A DNA stretch of 64,000 nt from an uncultured Campylobacter sp. GTDB taxonomy: Bacteria > Campylobacterota > Campylobacteria > Campylobacterales > Campylobacteraceae. The notes below the pieces were generated by a model. That model was not told the DNA's origin and made no database searches. It worked only from the letters and a program-made list of their open reading frames with translations. The stretch is taken from assembly GCF_937959485.1 (NCBI RefSeq), contig NZ_CALGPY010000004.1:212829-276828 (forward strand). The letters run 5' to 3'. This document shows, piece after piece, positions 25,863 to 34,641 of this stretch (positions within the stretch are counted from its first letter, which is position 1; every line of letters starts with the position of its first letter). The translations under genes were made by a program, and so were the position numbers.

Positions 25863-26774
25863 CTACTCGCCGCTTTTGCCCGCTTTTATCATCTTTATAA
25901 ATTCCTTTGCGAGCTTGGAGGGTTTTTTATACACGACCGAAAACGACACGTCCAAAAGCGGCTCATCAGCGACGTCAAAGAGCGTGATGTAGTCCTTTTG
26001 CGTCTCAAAAATGTACCGTGCGAAGCTGAAACTCACGCAAAGCCCCGCCGCGACCATCGCGTTAGCCACATACAGATATGAGGTGTCGCAGAAAATTTGA
26101 GGCGTAAAGCCTGCGTTTTCAAATATCTTTTTGAAGTTCGATTCGCTTTTTAAAATTTTACTGCTGATTGCAAATTTATCGGATTTAAACTCGCTAAGCG
26201 CGATTTTAGGGTATTTCTCGGTAGAATTTATACTCGCTCGCGAAACCGCCGGATGAGAGGAGCAGACGCTTAGAAGCAGCCTGCGCTTTTTTATAAACTC
26301 GCACTCAAGCCCCTCCGCGAAAAGCTCGCCGAAGTGCGCGGCATAGACGATGTCAAGCTCGCCGCTTTTTAGCATCTCGATGAGTGCGGGCTCGGAGTGA
26401 GCGTGCACGATCCTGATATCAGCCTTCGAAAACCTGCTATAAAACATCGCAATGATCTTTTCGATAAATTTAAAGCTGGTCGAGGTCGCGCCGATAACGA
26501 GCTTGCCCGTCTTGATCGACGAAAGCCCGCGTATTTCGTTATTTAGCTCCTTATTGAGCCTAAGCATATTTTTCGCTCTGGCGATGTAAATTTCGCCCGC
26601 ATAGGTAAGCTCAAGGCCGTTTTTTCTATCGAAAATTTCGATCCCGAGCTCCTTTTCTAAAAGCATAATGCTCTTTGAAAGCGACGGTTGTGCGATTCCA
26701 AGCTCGCTCGCCGCTTTTGTAAAGCTTTTAAGCTCCGAAATTTTTACCGCAAATTCCATATGTCGCAGGCTCAT
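25863..26774 (-). CDS. LysR-family transcriptional regulator
   Basis: 303 residues. An N-terminal winged helix-turn-helix spans about 1-60 (LKSFTKAASELGIAQPSLSKSIMLLEKELG) and a LysR substrate-binding domain of two lobes about 90-300. It is divergent from fccA with 141 bp between them, the classic arrangement for a LysR protein controlling its neighbour. The effector is probably the electron acceptor reduced by the flavoprotein or a related carboxylate; this is inferred. Codon use matches the surroundings. Confidence 0.9.
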   Translation of the reverse strand: MSLRHMEFAVKISELKSFTKAASELGIAQPSLSKSIMLLEKELGIEIFDRKNGLELTYAGEIYIARAKNMLRLNKELNNEIRGLSSIKTGKLVIGATSTSFKFIEKIIAMFYSRFSKADIRIVHAHSEPALIEMLKSGELDIVYAAHFGELFAEGLECEFIKKRRLLLSVCSSHPAVSRASINSTEKYPKIALSEFKSDKFAISSKILKSESNFKKIFENAGFTPQIFCDTSYLYVANAMVAAGLCVSFSFARYIFETQKDYITLFDVADEPLLDVSFSVVYKKPSKLAKEFIKMIKAGKSGE

Positions 26775-26836
26775 TTTTTGCCCCTTCGGTTGAAATTTTA
26801 TAGCTTTTAGCTATTAAATTATATACCAAATAACAT

Positions 26837-26863
26837 TTGACTTACATAAAGATTTAATATAAA
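26837..26863 (+). promoter_or_regulatory. Candidate fccABC promoter
   Basis: TTGACT at 26837-26842 and TATAAA at 26858-26863 are separated by 15 nt in the AT-rich lysR-fccA gap. This is about 50 bases before the fccA ATG, which has GTAAAGGGG just upstream. The gap of 141 bp would also hold the LysR operator; I could not pick out a clear T-N11-A palindrome. Confidence 0.4.
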
Positions 26864-26915
26864 ATTACAACATTAATCTTTAAGATTAAAAAATCTCTAA
26901 GTAAAGGGGCAAAAT

Positions 26916-28457
26916 ATGCAGAGACGCGACATACTGAAAATGGGTATGGTAGGAGCCGGTGCACTCGCACTTAGCGCGGTAAATGCACAAGCAAGCGCAG
27001 TGGACGCAAAGGACGTCAAATTTGACGAGGAGTGGGATGTAATCATCATCGGTAGCGGCTTTGCTGGACTTGCGGCGGGCTTAAAAGCAGCCGAGAAAGG
27101 CAACAAAGTCTTGATTCTAGAAAAGATGGGTCGTATCGGCGGAAACTCAGTCATCAACGGCGGCGGTATGAGCGTGCCGATGAATCCCGTGCAGGAAAAA
27201 ACGGGCGTTAAAGACAGCAAAGAGCTATTTATGAACGACTGCCTAAAGGCGGGCCTTGGCATCAACCACCCTGAGCTTTTAAGCACCCTAGCCGATCGCG
27301 GCTTGGACGCGTTTAAATTCCTCGTCGATAGCGGCGTGCAATTTAAGATGGATCACTGCGCCCACTTCGGCGGACACAGCGTCGCGCGCTCGATGCTAAC
27401 GACGAATGATAGCGGCTCTGGCTACATCCAGCCGATGCTTGAAAAATTTGAAGCGCTAAAAGATAAGGGCTGCGAGCTTCGCCGCCGCGCAAAATTTGAC
27501 GATTTCGTAATGGACGGAGATCGCGTGGCGGGCGTCGTAATCCGCGAGGAGTATAAATTTGATCCGAATCTTTACAGCGACGATCTTGAAAACACGAGCG
27601 GCACAAAAAAGACGCTCAAAGCCAAAAAAGGCGTAGTACTCGCAGCGGGCGGATTTTGCCGCGATAAAATTTTCCGCAAGCTTCAAGACCCGCGTATTCC
27701 AGATGATGTCGATAGCACAAATCACGCGGGAGCTACCGCGGGCGTGCTACTAAAAGCCTTTGAAATCGGCGCATATCCGGTGCAGGTCGATTGGATCCAG
27801 TTCGGTCCGTGGGCGAGCCCCGATGAGAAGGGCTTCGGCACCGCTCCGATTCTAACTCAGCAAGGCACCTTTAAATACGGTATCGCCGTGGATGTACGCA
27901 ACGGCAAACGCTTTATGAACGAGCTTGCAGACCGCAAGACCCGCGCGGACGCGGAGTTTAAAATTTTACGCGAGGATCCCAAAGCCTATCCGATAACATT
28001 CGCCGATACCAAAATGGCGTTTAAAGATCTAAGCGAAGAGGTTATTTCTAAAGGCATGGCAAGCGGCAAGCTAGTGGGCGAATGCGCGAGCCTAGATGAG
28101 ATCGCTAGTAAATACAGCGTGCCTGCAGATGCCTTAAAAGAGAGCGTCAAAAAATACAACGAAGGCGTTAAAGCTAAAAAAGACGAGTTCGGCAAACAAG
28201 AAAGCGCACTTAGCCAGATCAACGAAGCGGGACCTTTCTACGTCATCCGCCTCTCGCCGAAGCCTCACCACACTATGGGCGGCCTAAAAATCAATACCAA
28301 AGCCGAGGTCTTATCATCTAAGACGAATAAACCGATCCCTGGGCTTTGGGCTGCGGGCGAGATCACCGGCGGTACGCACGGCGCGAGCAGACTCGGTACG
28401 GTTGCGATAACCGACTGCATAGTTTTCGGAATGATCGCTGGCGAGCAGATCGCCTAA
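26916..28457 (+). CDS. fccA: Periplasmic flavocytochrome-c-type fumarate reductase flavoprotein
   Basis: FAD-dependent reductase of the fumarate/urocanate/methacrylate reductase family. Residues 1-26 form a Tat-type signal (QRRDILKMG, then a hydrophobic run ending NAQA). IIGSGFAGLAAGLKAAEKG (about 46-64) binds FAD. The C-terminal catalytic segment has HHTMGGLKI and GGTHGASRLG. At 513 residues it lacks the N-terminal tetrahaem domain of Shewanella FccA; haems are supplied by the next two genes, as in Wolinella fccABC. The true acceptor is unknown; fumarate is one possibility among several unsaturated acids. Confidence 0.88.
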   Translation: MQRRDILKMGMVGAGALALSAVNAQASAVDAKDVKFDEEWDVIIIGSGFAGLAAGLKAAEKGNKVLILEKMGRIGGNSVINGGGMSVPMNPVQEKTGVKDSKELFMNDCLKAGLGINHPELLSTLADRGLDAFKFLVDSGVQFKMDHCAHFGGHSVARSMLTTNDSGSGYIQPMLEKFEALKDKGCELRRRAKFDDFVMDGDRVAGVVIREEYKFDPNLYSDDLENTSGTKKTLKAKKGVVLAAGGFCRDKIFRKLQDPRIPDDVDSTNHAGATAGVLLKAFEIGAYPVQVDWIQFGPWASPDEKGFGTAPILTQQGTFKYGIAVDVRNGKRFMNELADRKTRADAEFKILREDPKAYPITFADTKMAFKDLSEEVISKGMASGKLVGECASLDEIASKYSVPADALKESVKKYNEGVKAKKDEFGKQESALSQINEAGPFYVIRLSPKPHHTMGGLKINTKAEVLSSKTNKPIPGLWAAGEITGGTHGASRLGTVAITDCIVFGMIAGEQIA

Positions 28458-28483
28458 TTTGGTCTGAGCGCAAGCTCTTTAAA

Positions 28484-28517
28484 GCCTTGCCGGTAGCGAA
28501 AGCGGGCCCGGTAAGGC
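28484..28517 (+). other. Intercistronic hairpin between fccA and fccB
   Basis: GCCTTGCCGG (28484-28493) pairs with CCGGTAAGGC (28508-28517) over 10 bp including one G-U pair, with a 14-nt loop. No T run follows, so it is more likely an mRNA-processing or stability element setting different levels of flavoprotein and cytochromes than a terminator. Confidence 0.45.
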
Positions 28518-28537
28518 ACTTCTACAAAAGGTTGTAA

Positions 28538-28969
28538 ATGAAAAATTTCAGTTTTACGGCGCTGTTTCTGTGCTGTATCATCGCGACTTTGTTCGGCGCG
28601 CCGAGCGCTAATGACGCCAACGCCACGAACATAGTCGTTTCAGATGAGCTTCGGGCAAAATACAAAATCAAACCTCATCACGAGCATTTGGCGTTTGACT
28701 GCGTTGATTGCCACGTAAATCAAGGAAGCGATCCGTCTAAATTTAAAAGTATCGGCGACAAGGGCTGTATCAGCTGCCACGGCGACAAAAAGCAGCTCGC
28801 TTTGAGGCTTAAATTTATGGATACGCTTAAGGCTAATCCGCATAACTCCGTCCACGACGGTCCTACGCTATACTGCGACGAATGCCACAACGAGCACAAG
28901 GCATCTACGAATATGTGTACCGAATGCCACGAGCACGAAGTGCCGCAATGGATGGGGGTGACGCCATGA
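28538..28969 (+). CDS. fccB: Periplasmic tetrahaem cytochrome c
   Basis: 143 residues with a signal peptide of about 20 (ending LFGAPSA). There are four CxxCH sites: CVDCH, CISCH, CDECH and CTECH, spaced as in the small tetrahaem domain of flavocytochrome c. Extra histidines (KPHHEHL, CHNEHK) are probable distal ligands. It should pass electrons from the membrane quinol dehydrogenase FccC to the flavoprotein FccA. The ATG of the next gene overlaps its stop (ATGA at 28966). Confidence 0.88.
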   Translation: MKNFSFTALFLCCIIATLFGAPSANDANATNIVVSDELRAKYKIKPHHEHLAFDCVDCHVNQGSDPSKFKSIGDKGCISCHGDKKQLALRLKFMDTLKANPHNSVHDGPTLYCDECHNEHKASTNMCTECHEHEVPQWMGVTP

Positions 28970-29637
28970 GAATTTCTAAAAAATTACTAGCGCTTATCAT
29001 CTTAATAAGCGGTATTATAGGGTTTTTCGTCGTCGTGCCGGTGCACTATGCGCTTGAGAAAACGAGCACCGATAAATTCTGCGACGTCTGCCACGAGATG
29101 GATCCGATGGTGATCGCCTATCAAGAGGACGTCCACTCGGGCAAGGGCAAAACGGGTATCAAAGCTCAATGCGTCGATTGCCACCTACCGCACGACAATA
29201 TCGTAAAATACGTCTATCAAAAGGCCAAAAACGGCGTGTTGGAGGGCTACTCGCACTTCTTTGACGAGCCTGAAAAATACGACTGGAGCGCAAGGCGCAA
29301 AAACCGCGAGCACTATGTGTTTGACAACGGCTGCACGAGCTGCCACGCCACCGTGATCGACAGCAAGATCACCTCCGAGCAGGCGCAACGCATGCACGCG
29401 CACTACAAAAAGCTCCTAGGCACCGAGCGCGAGCTAAAATGCGCGAGCTGCCACGTAAGCGCGGGACACGGTATCGGGCTTCGCAACTACCTAGAGTACT
29501 GGCGACCGACGTATAAAATTTACGAAAAGAAGATGATGCAGGAGAAGATCAAGGCGAAGAAGGAATTTTTCGGCGACGAGTATAAACCGAGCGCCGAAGA
29601 GCAGGCCTTTATGGACGCTTCTAGCGCGAAGAAATAA
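28966..29637 (+). CDS. fccC: NapC/NirT-type membrane tetrahaem quinol dehydrogenase
   Basis: ATG 28966 was chosen because the membrane anchor begins there (MRISKKLLALIILISG); a longer frame from 28882 lies within fccB. The 223-residue protein has one N-terminal helix and four CxxCH motifs (CDVCH, CVDCH, CTSCH, CASCH) with the CHEMDPM segment typical of NapC/NrfH. It oxidises menaquinol on the periplasmic side and feeds the soluble cytochrome. The C-terminal lysine/glutamate-rich tail is ordinary for the family. Confidence 0.9.
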   Translation: MRISKKLLALIILISGIIGFFVVVPVHYALEKTSTDKFCDVCHEMDPMVIAYQEDVHSGKGKTGIKAQCVDCHLPHDNIVKYVYQKAKNGVLEGYSHFFDEPEKYDWSARRKNREHYVFDNGCTSCHATVIDSKITSEQAQRMHAHYKKLLGTERELKCASCHVSAGHGIGLRNYLEYWRPTYKIYEKKMMQEKIKAKKEFFGDEYKPSAEEQAFMDASSAKK

Positions 29638-30023
29638 CGCCGCTTGAAATCCTAGAATTTCTAAATTTCAAAATTCCGCCGAGGTTTAGCTGAGACCTTG
29701 ACGAAATTTTTGAAATTTTGGCGAGGTTTTTGTGAAGTTTTTATTAAATTTGATCGACTTTTAGATTTGAAATTTCCTCGAATTCTCGATTTAAAATTTC
29801 ATCTATCAGACTATATTAAACTAACTACTCACAACTTAAGTTTATACGCTTCTTACTCGCCAGCTCGTAAACGAAAAGTATCGACAAAAAACCCTTACAA
29901 TTGCATCTCTATGAGCCTTACTATAGTGCTAACTTGATTTCATACTCACGATACATTTATGAGAGCATAAGGCTAGCATAAATTATCGAGGGTATAATCG
30001 AATTAAAATTTTAGGAGGAAGCG
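29638..30023 (+). other. AT-rich spacer with a -10-like element
   Basis: No gene is evident: a 79-codon frame at 29698-29937 has a phenylalanine/leucine-rich translation made of AAATTT words. TATAAT at 29993-29998 lies 25 bases before the next ATG and is a good -10; no matching -35 is seen. AGGAGG at about 30012-30017 is a strong ribosome site. Confidence 0.45.
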
Positions 30024-30515
30024 ATGGCGTTTGTTGCGGAATATATTTCTAAAGAGGACTTGAAGAAATATGATATTGTAAATATTATAAATACATGCTG
30101 CCGCAAATATAATGAAGAAGAATATTCGGATTATTTAATTGATCAACTCTACTGGGTGATTGATAGGCAAAGAGACATTTGGCTAATATCCGTCGTTAAT
30201 TTGCATTTGCCAGATCATAGAGATGGATGGAGCGGGGAACGGATCTGGGTTTTACACTATGATGATCAAGATATTGAGCTTGATTTAAGAGATATAAATA
30301 ATAAAAATACTAGCACGAAAATTACGGACAACCCTTTTAAAATCTTATATGAATTAAAGTCTATAAAAACCCATACTTATGGTATATCAAGGGATGAAAT
30401 AGTTAAAATTTTAAAAGACGCATTAGAAGAGTATAGAGGCGGTGCAAGTTTAAATAAATTTGTCCCGAAAGAAAATATTCAAGTAACTTTCGTATCAAAA
30501 GATTTAAAACGCTAG
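30024..30515 (+). CDS. Orphan AT-rich hypothetical protein, possibly acquired
   Basis: 163 residues, cytoplasmic, acidic and aromatic-rich (QLYWVIDRQRDIWLISVVNL, WSGERIWVLHYDDQDIELDL). The start is well supported by AGGAGG and a TATAAT upstream. The gene is visibly AT-richer than its neighbours and uses codons such as ATA, TTA and AGA much more, suggesting recent transfer. I do not recognise the family. Its size and charge would suit an immunity protein of a polymorphic toxin, but no toxin is adjacent, so that is speculation. Confidence 0.65.
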   Translation: MAFVAEYISKEDLKKYDIVNIINTCCRKYNEEEYSDYLIDQLYWVIDRQRDIWLISVVNLHLPDHRDGWSGERIWVLHYDDQDIELDLRDINNKNTSTKITDNPFKILYELKSIKTHTYGISRDEIVKILKDALEEYRGGASLNKFVPKENIQVTFVSKDLKR

Positions 30516-30874
30516 AAAGGTATATTTCTTGTAATTGTAAGGAAATCTCTAAAATTTTTATAAATTTAAAATTCCTATAAAGCGCGCAGAACAAAATCCT
30601 CGTCAAAATTTCAACGCCCAAGCTTTAATTAAATTTCGGTATGTCAAAGCTCTGCGGCAAAATTTTAGATAAATTTCACCTCCGTTTCATTTAAAATTCA
30701 AGAGCATGTTTAAATTTAAGGAGTTTGGATGAAACATTTATCAAGCGCGAGCTCGCTTGATGATACGGATGAGAAAGAATAAATTTTTAGGGTTTAAACG
30801 CTCTTTTTTGCGTCATATACGAGGCAAAATAATGCAAATGAGAAAGAGCGGAAAATTCTCCGCTCTTTAAAATT
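30516..30874 (+). other. Spacer with a possible 17-codon peptide frame and hairpins
   Basis: AAGGAG at about 30718-30723 followed by ATG 30729 opens a tiny frame to TAA 30782 (MKHLSSASSLDDTDEKE). Within it, TCAAGCG and CGCTTGA (30741-30747, 30754-30760) form an inverted repeat. Nothing else gene-like is visible. Confidence 0.3.
30843..30868 (-). terminator. Hairpin after the porin gene
   Basis: AAAGAGCGGA (30843-30852) and TCCGCTCTTT (30859-30868) form a perfect 10-bp stem with a 6-nt loop, 6 nt beyond the porin stop. Pyrimidine-rich sequence follows on the minus strand. It could act on transcripts from both sides. Confidence 0.5.
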
Positions 30875-32266
30875 TTAGTTGCCGCTTAGATCAAATTTAT
30901 ACGCAGCCTGCAACCATATCTCGTTCTCGTCGAACTTTCTATTTACGCCGCTAGCGTAGTGGTCGCTTCTCTCAAGCGCAGTGTAAGTTACACCCAAGCT
31001 TAGCCCCTTAACAGCCTTAGGAGCGTAGTTTGCCGTTACCGCCCAGCCCTCTACGTCCATGCTGGTGCCGACCTTTTGGCCCGCAGCCCCGCTAGCATTG
31101 ATATTATTCGTGCCGCCTACTCTGTCTTGATCGCCTTTTACGTAGTGTAGCGCGGTTTTGAAGCCGTCCAGACCGATAGCACCGAAGTTGTAATCAAGCA
31201 CGACCTTATGCGTATCCATACCCGCGTATCCCGTGAATACGAACGGACCTCTAATAGGCAGAGCGGTGTATGATCCCGGGCCGTTGCCTACGCCCAAAAT
31301 AACGGCATCATCGTCGCTAACGGTCGTATAGGCATACGATAGACCGAATCCGAAAAACTCGCTAACCGAGACTCTTGCGCCGAACATATCGCCGTCAAGC
31401 CTTCTTGGCTCCAGCCCTCCGTCTACGCGCGAGCCTTTGTAGTTAAGATCAAATCCCAGCTTTAAAACCTCGCCTACCGGTACTTTTACATTCGCCTCGG
31501 CAAGATACAGGCTAATGTCGCCGTCTTTTAATGCGTTAGCGGGTTTTACGTCCGTTACCGCTGCGTAAGCGCCAGTTAAAGTAGTATAAGGCAAGGATTT
31601 ATTTTGAACGTATGCGGAGAAGATATTTTCAAATTTTACGGCGACCGGACCGGTCATATTACCCAGAATCACCCTATCTTTAAATAAAGGAGCCTTTCCT
31701 TCGCCTGCTGGAGCGCCCATAGCGGTTTTGCTCCTGCCTTGGAATTTATAAAACCATCCGCCCCACAATGTAGTATCGGGGATATCTTTATTAGATATCG
31801 CTACGCCCTCGAAAGCCTCTTTAAACGCCCTCGTATAGTTGCCAGCAACGAGCGGAGTAACGACATATTGTCTACCCACCTTTATATCGGTATTTCCTAT
31901 GCCGTATCCTAGGTATAATTCCGATAATACCGCACCTTTAGTATACCACTCCTTATCGTAGGCGATCTTATTGCTTGAGCCTACATGATACGGCATCAAC
32001 CAGCCCTGTCCGGTAAGCCCTATTCTAAAGCCGTAAAGAGGATCGGTAACGTATCCGAGCTCAAGACCCACGCCGAATGCCTCGTAGTCGTTATCGCCCG
32101 TAGCGGCCTCGCCTCTATTATCTACGGTTTTATTGGCGTAAGTGGTCTTTACCGTTCCGCCAAGCTTACCGTTAGCGATCGCCTCGGCTACGCTATCCGC
32201 CGCGCTTAACGAGGACACCGCACATGCGAAAACCGCCGCAGCTAAACTTAGTTTGATGAGTTTCAT
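30875..32266 (-). CDS. OprD-family outer-membrane porin
   Basis: 463 residues with a 22-residue signal peptide (ending SSLSA). The rest shows alternating amphipathic strands with many aromatic residues and glycines, and the C-terminal strand (EIWLQAAYKFDLSGN) carries the aromatic pattern of outer-membrane barrels. Features such as LSELYLGYGIGNTDIKVGRQYV match epsilonproteobacterial OprD-type porins. It is probably highly expressed, given a consensus -10 and a terminator hairpin. The substrate is unknown. Confidence 0.85.
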   Translation of the reverse strand: MKLIKLSLAAAVFACAVSSLSAADSVAEAIANGKLGGTVKTTYANKTVDNRGEAATGDNDYEAFGVGLELGYVTDPLYGFRIGLTGQGWLMPYHVGSSNKIAYDKEWYTKGAVLSELYLGYGIGNTDIKVGRQYVVTPLVAGNYTRAFKEAFEGVAISNKDIPDTTLWGGWFYKFQGRSKTAMGAPAGEGKAPLFKDRVILGNMTGPVAVKFENIFSAYVQNKSLPYTTLTGAYAAVTDVKPANALKDGDISLYLAEANVKVPVGEVLKLGFDLNYKGSRVDGGLEPRRLDGDMFGARVSVSEFFGFGLSYAYTTVSDDDAVILGVGNGPGSYTALPIRGPFVFTGYAGMDTHKVVLDYNFGAIGLDGFKTALHYVKGDQDRVGGTNNINASGAAGQKVGTSMDVEGWAVTANYAPKAVKGLSLGVTYTALERSDHYASGVNRKFDENEIWLQAAYKFDLSGN

Positions 32267-32310
32267 TCGAAATCCCCTTTCATAAAGATTTACAAATATT
32301 TATAAAATGA

Positions 32311-32316
32311 ATTATA
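32311..32316 (-). promoter_or_regulatory. Porin promoter -10 box
   Basis: On the minus strand TATAAT occurs in TTTGATATAATTC about 45 bases before the porin ATG, with AT-rich flanks and no strong -35, as is common in Campylobacter. AAAGGGG lies 8 bases before the start codon. Confidence 0.5.
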
Positions 32317-32702
32317 TCAAACAATCTCGCTGTTTGCGATAAAAAAAGGGGAAATTTAAAATAAAATTACGCAACTTCGTAAAGATTAAATTAATGAATA
32401 GTGAAATTTATCGCCCGATTTATGATTTTATGATTTGACGAATATTTTCGGCTTGCGCCCCGACCTCGACTCGCGGATAAAAGCGATCAAAATTTCAAAA
32501 TTTTCAAAACGCCAAACCGAGCCGCCGGATAGAATTTTACCGAAATCAAAGGGTGAAATTTCGCCGCTTTTAAATTTTAAAATTTAAAAAGCTCGTGAAG
32601 TTTGCCTGCAGAAATTTCTCTTTAAATTTAAAACGCGGCTACATAGATATATGCAGCCGCGCGGAATTTGGGTAGCGGATCGAAGCTCTAAATTTAGATA
32701 AT
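32317..32702 (-). other. Spacer between htpG and the porin gene
   Basis: No gene is seen. It contains the upstream part of the porin promoter region and, at its right end, the htpG terminator. AAATTT words are frequent. Confidence 0.5.
32625..32661 (-). terminator. htpG terminator
   Basis: On the minus strand CGCGGCT (32655-32661) pairs with AGCCGCG (32634-32640) around a 14-nt loop and is followed by TTTTAAATTT, a fair intrinsic terminator about 40 bases after the htpG stop. Confidence 0.5.
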
Positions 32703-34544
32703 TTACAGAGCCTTTGCGATCAGCTCGTTTACGTTTTTAATAAACCCGCTCGGATTTTCAAGCTCCTGCCCCTCGCTAAGGCGCGCCAGATCGTAGATTA
32801 TTTCAGACACTTGCGGCAGCATCAGCTTATCGGCCTGCAGCTTTTTGATGATCTCGTGATCTGCATTGATCTCCAAAATCGGCTTTATTGGCGGTAGATT
32901 GCGGCCTCCCATCTGCTTAAGCAGCTGCTGCGTCGCAAAATCGGGATCGTTCTCGTCAAAAACAAGGCAGGAAAGCGAGCCGCTTAGACGCGATGAAATT
33001 TTAACGTCCTTGACGCGTTCGCCTAAAATTTCTTTGATCTTCGCGGCGATCTCTTTGGCTTGCGGCGTCGCGGCATCGTCGCTCGCAGCTTCTTGCTTGA
33101 TCGAAGTTGCGTTTTTAACCGGCGTCTTATCAAACTCAAAAACGCCCGGCATCACGATCGTATCGATCTCATCGTCGCAGAGCAACACCTCCGTTCCTTC
33201 GGCGTTAAATTTCTCGATCAGAGGCGAGCTTTTAAGCATCGCAGCGCTGTTTCCCGCGATACAATAGATCTCTTTTTGCTCCGCGCCCATTTTTTCCTTA
33301 TACTCGCTAAGCGTGATGAGGCCGTCTCGCAGATTTGATTTGAAAAGACAAAGCTTTAAAATTTCCTCTTTGTTTGCGCCGAAGCCGTAAAGCCCCTCTT
33401 TCAAAACCTTGCCGAATAATTCGTAAAATTTTATGTATTTTTCGCGATCGTTCTGCAAAAGCTTTTCTAGCTCGGATAGAATTTTTTTGACGCTCTGTTC
33501 GCGAACGTAGGCTAGAATTCGATTTTCTTGTAAAATTTCGCGGCTTACGTTTAACGGCAGATCCTCGACGTCCATTATGCCGCGCACGAAGCGCAGATAG
33601 CTAGGCAGCAGCTCTTTGGCGTCGTCGGTGATGAAAACGCGCTTGACGTAGAGCTTCACGCCGCTTTGATAATCGACGCGGTATAGATCGAAAGGCTCGC
33701 TGCTCGGCACGTAAAAAAGCGTCGTGTATTCGTGCGTGCCCTCGGCCTTGGTGTGGATGTAAAACAGTGGATCGCCGCTGTCGTGGCTGATCTGCTTGTA
33801 AAATTCATTGTAATCGCTCGGCTTTAGGCTGCTTTTTGGTAGCTGCCAAAGCGCGCTCGCGCGGTTGATCTGGACGTTTTTAACCTCGCTATGTCCCTGC
33901 TCGCCCTCTTTTTGCGCAGGAACGTATTCTTCCTTATCCATAAAGATCGGATAGGGGATGTGGTTTGAGTATTTTTTGATGATGCCTTCCAGCCTATATT
34001 CGTCCAAAAACTCCTCATCTTTCATATGCAGGATTATCGTCGTGCCAAAGCTCTCTTTCTGCGCCTTTTCGACTATGTAGTTGCTCGCGTCGCTGCTCCA
34101 TTTATAGCCGTCCTGCGAGAGCGGCTTGCGGCTGATCACCTCGATACGATCCGCTACCATAAACGCCGAATAAAACCCGACGCCGAACTGCCCGATGAGG
34201 TTGCTATCTTTCGCCGCATCGCCGCTAAGGCTCGCCATAAAGCCCTTCGTGCCGCTGCGCGCAATAGTGCCTAGATTGCTCTCGAGCTCGGCCTCGTCCA
34301 TGCCGATGCCGTTGTCGCCAATGCTTAGCGTTTTGGCCTCTTTGTCGATCTTTATATCGATGCGCGGCACATACGAAAGCGCCTTATATTCGTCGTTCGT
34401 AAGGCTTAGGTAGTTTAATTTATCCAGCGCGTCGCTCGCGTTTGAGATCAGCTCGCGCAGAAAAATCTCCTTGTTTGAATAAAGCGAATGGATCATCAAA
34501 TTTAGCAGATCATTCACTTCGGTCTTAAATTTTTTCTTTGCCAT
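32703..34544 (-). CDS. htpG: Chaperone HtpG (Hsp90)
   Basis: 613-residue ATP-dependent Hsp90. The N-terminal GHKL ATPase begins ETEVNDLLNLMIHSLYSN-like and contains LRELISNASDALDKL, IGDNGIGM and GQFGVGFYSAFMVA. The middle domain has the VLKEGLYGFG region and NVSREILQ with the catalytic arginine. The usual bacterial C-terminal dimerisation region ends the protein. It stands alone with its own promoter and terminator. The promoter carries a CIRCE-like operator, so HrcA control is likely. Confidence 0.96.
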   Translation of the reverse strand: MAKKKFKTEVNDLLNLMIHSLYSNKEIFLRELISNASDALDKLNYLSLTNDEYKALSYVPRIDIKIDKEAKTLSIGDNGIGMDEAELESNLGTIARSGTKGFMASLSGDAAKDSNLIGQFGVGFYSAFMVADRIEVISRKPLSQDGYKWSSDASNYIVEKAQKESFGTTIILHMKDEEFLDEYRLEGIIKKYSNHIPYPIFMDKEEYVPAQKEGEQGHSEVKNVQINRASALWQLPKSSLKPSDYNEFYKQISHDSGDPLFYIHTKAEGTHEYTTLFYVPSSEPFDLYRVDYQSGVKLYVKRVFITDDAKELLPSYLRFVRGIMDVEDLPLNVSREILQENRILAYVREQSVKKILSELEKLLQNDREKYIKFYELFGKVLKEGLYGFGANKEEILKLCLFKSNLRDGLITLSEYKEKMGAEQKEIYCIAGNSAAMLKSSPLIEKFNAEGTEVLLCDDEIDTIVMPGVFEFDKTPVKNATSIKQEAASDDAATPQAKEIAAKIKEILGERVKDVKISSRLSGSLSCLVFDENDPDFATQQLLKQMGGRNLPPIKPILEINADHEIIKKLQADKLMLPQVSEIIYDLARLSEGQELENPSGFIKNVNELIAKAL

Positions 34545-34566
34545 TATGCGGTCCTTTTTGAAAATT

Positions 34567-34602
34567 TTGGCAGATTATATCATGGAGTGCTAATCTTGTC
34601 AA
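34567..34602 (-). promoter_or_regulatory. htpG sigma70 promoter overlapped by CIRCE-like operator
   Basis: Reading the minus strand, TTGACA (34602-34597), a 17-nt spacer and TATAAT (34579-34574) form a full consensus promoter, rare in this genus. Within it TTAGCACTC (34593-34585) is an exact half of the HrcA operator CIRCE. Nine bases on, ATCTGCCAA (34575-34567) matches five of nine positions of the second half GAGTGCTAA. The operator would cover the -10 box. Confidence 0.65.
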
Positions 34603-34641
34603 GAGTAGAATAAATAAACTTGATATGAATACTATCAAGTT

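Noticed and set aside
29698..29937. 79-codon open frame after fccC
   Set aside because: Its translation simply reads AAATTT/TTTAAA words; no ribosome site or motif.
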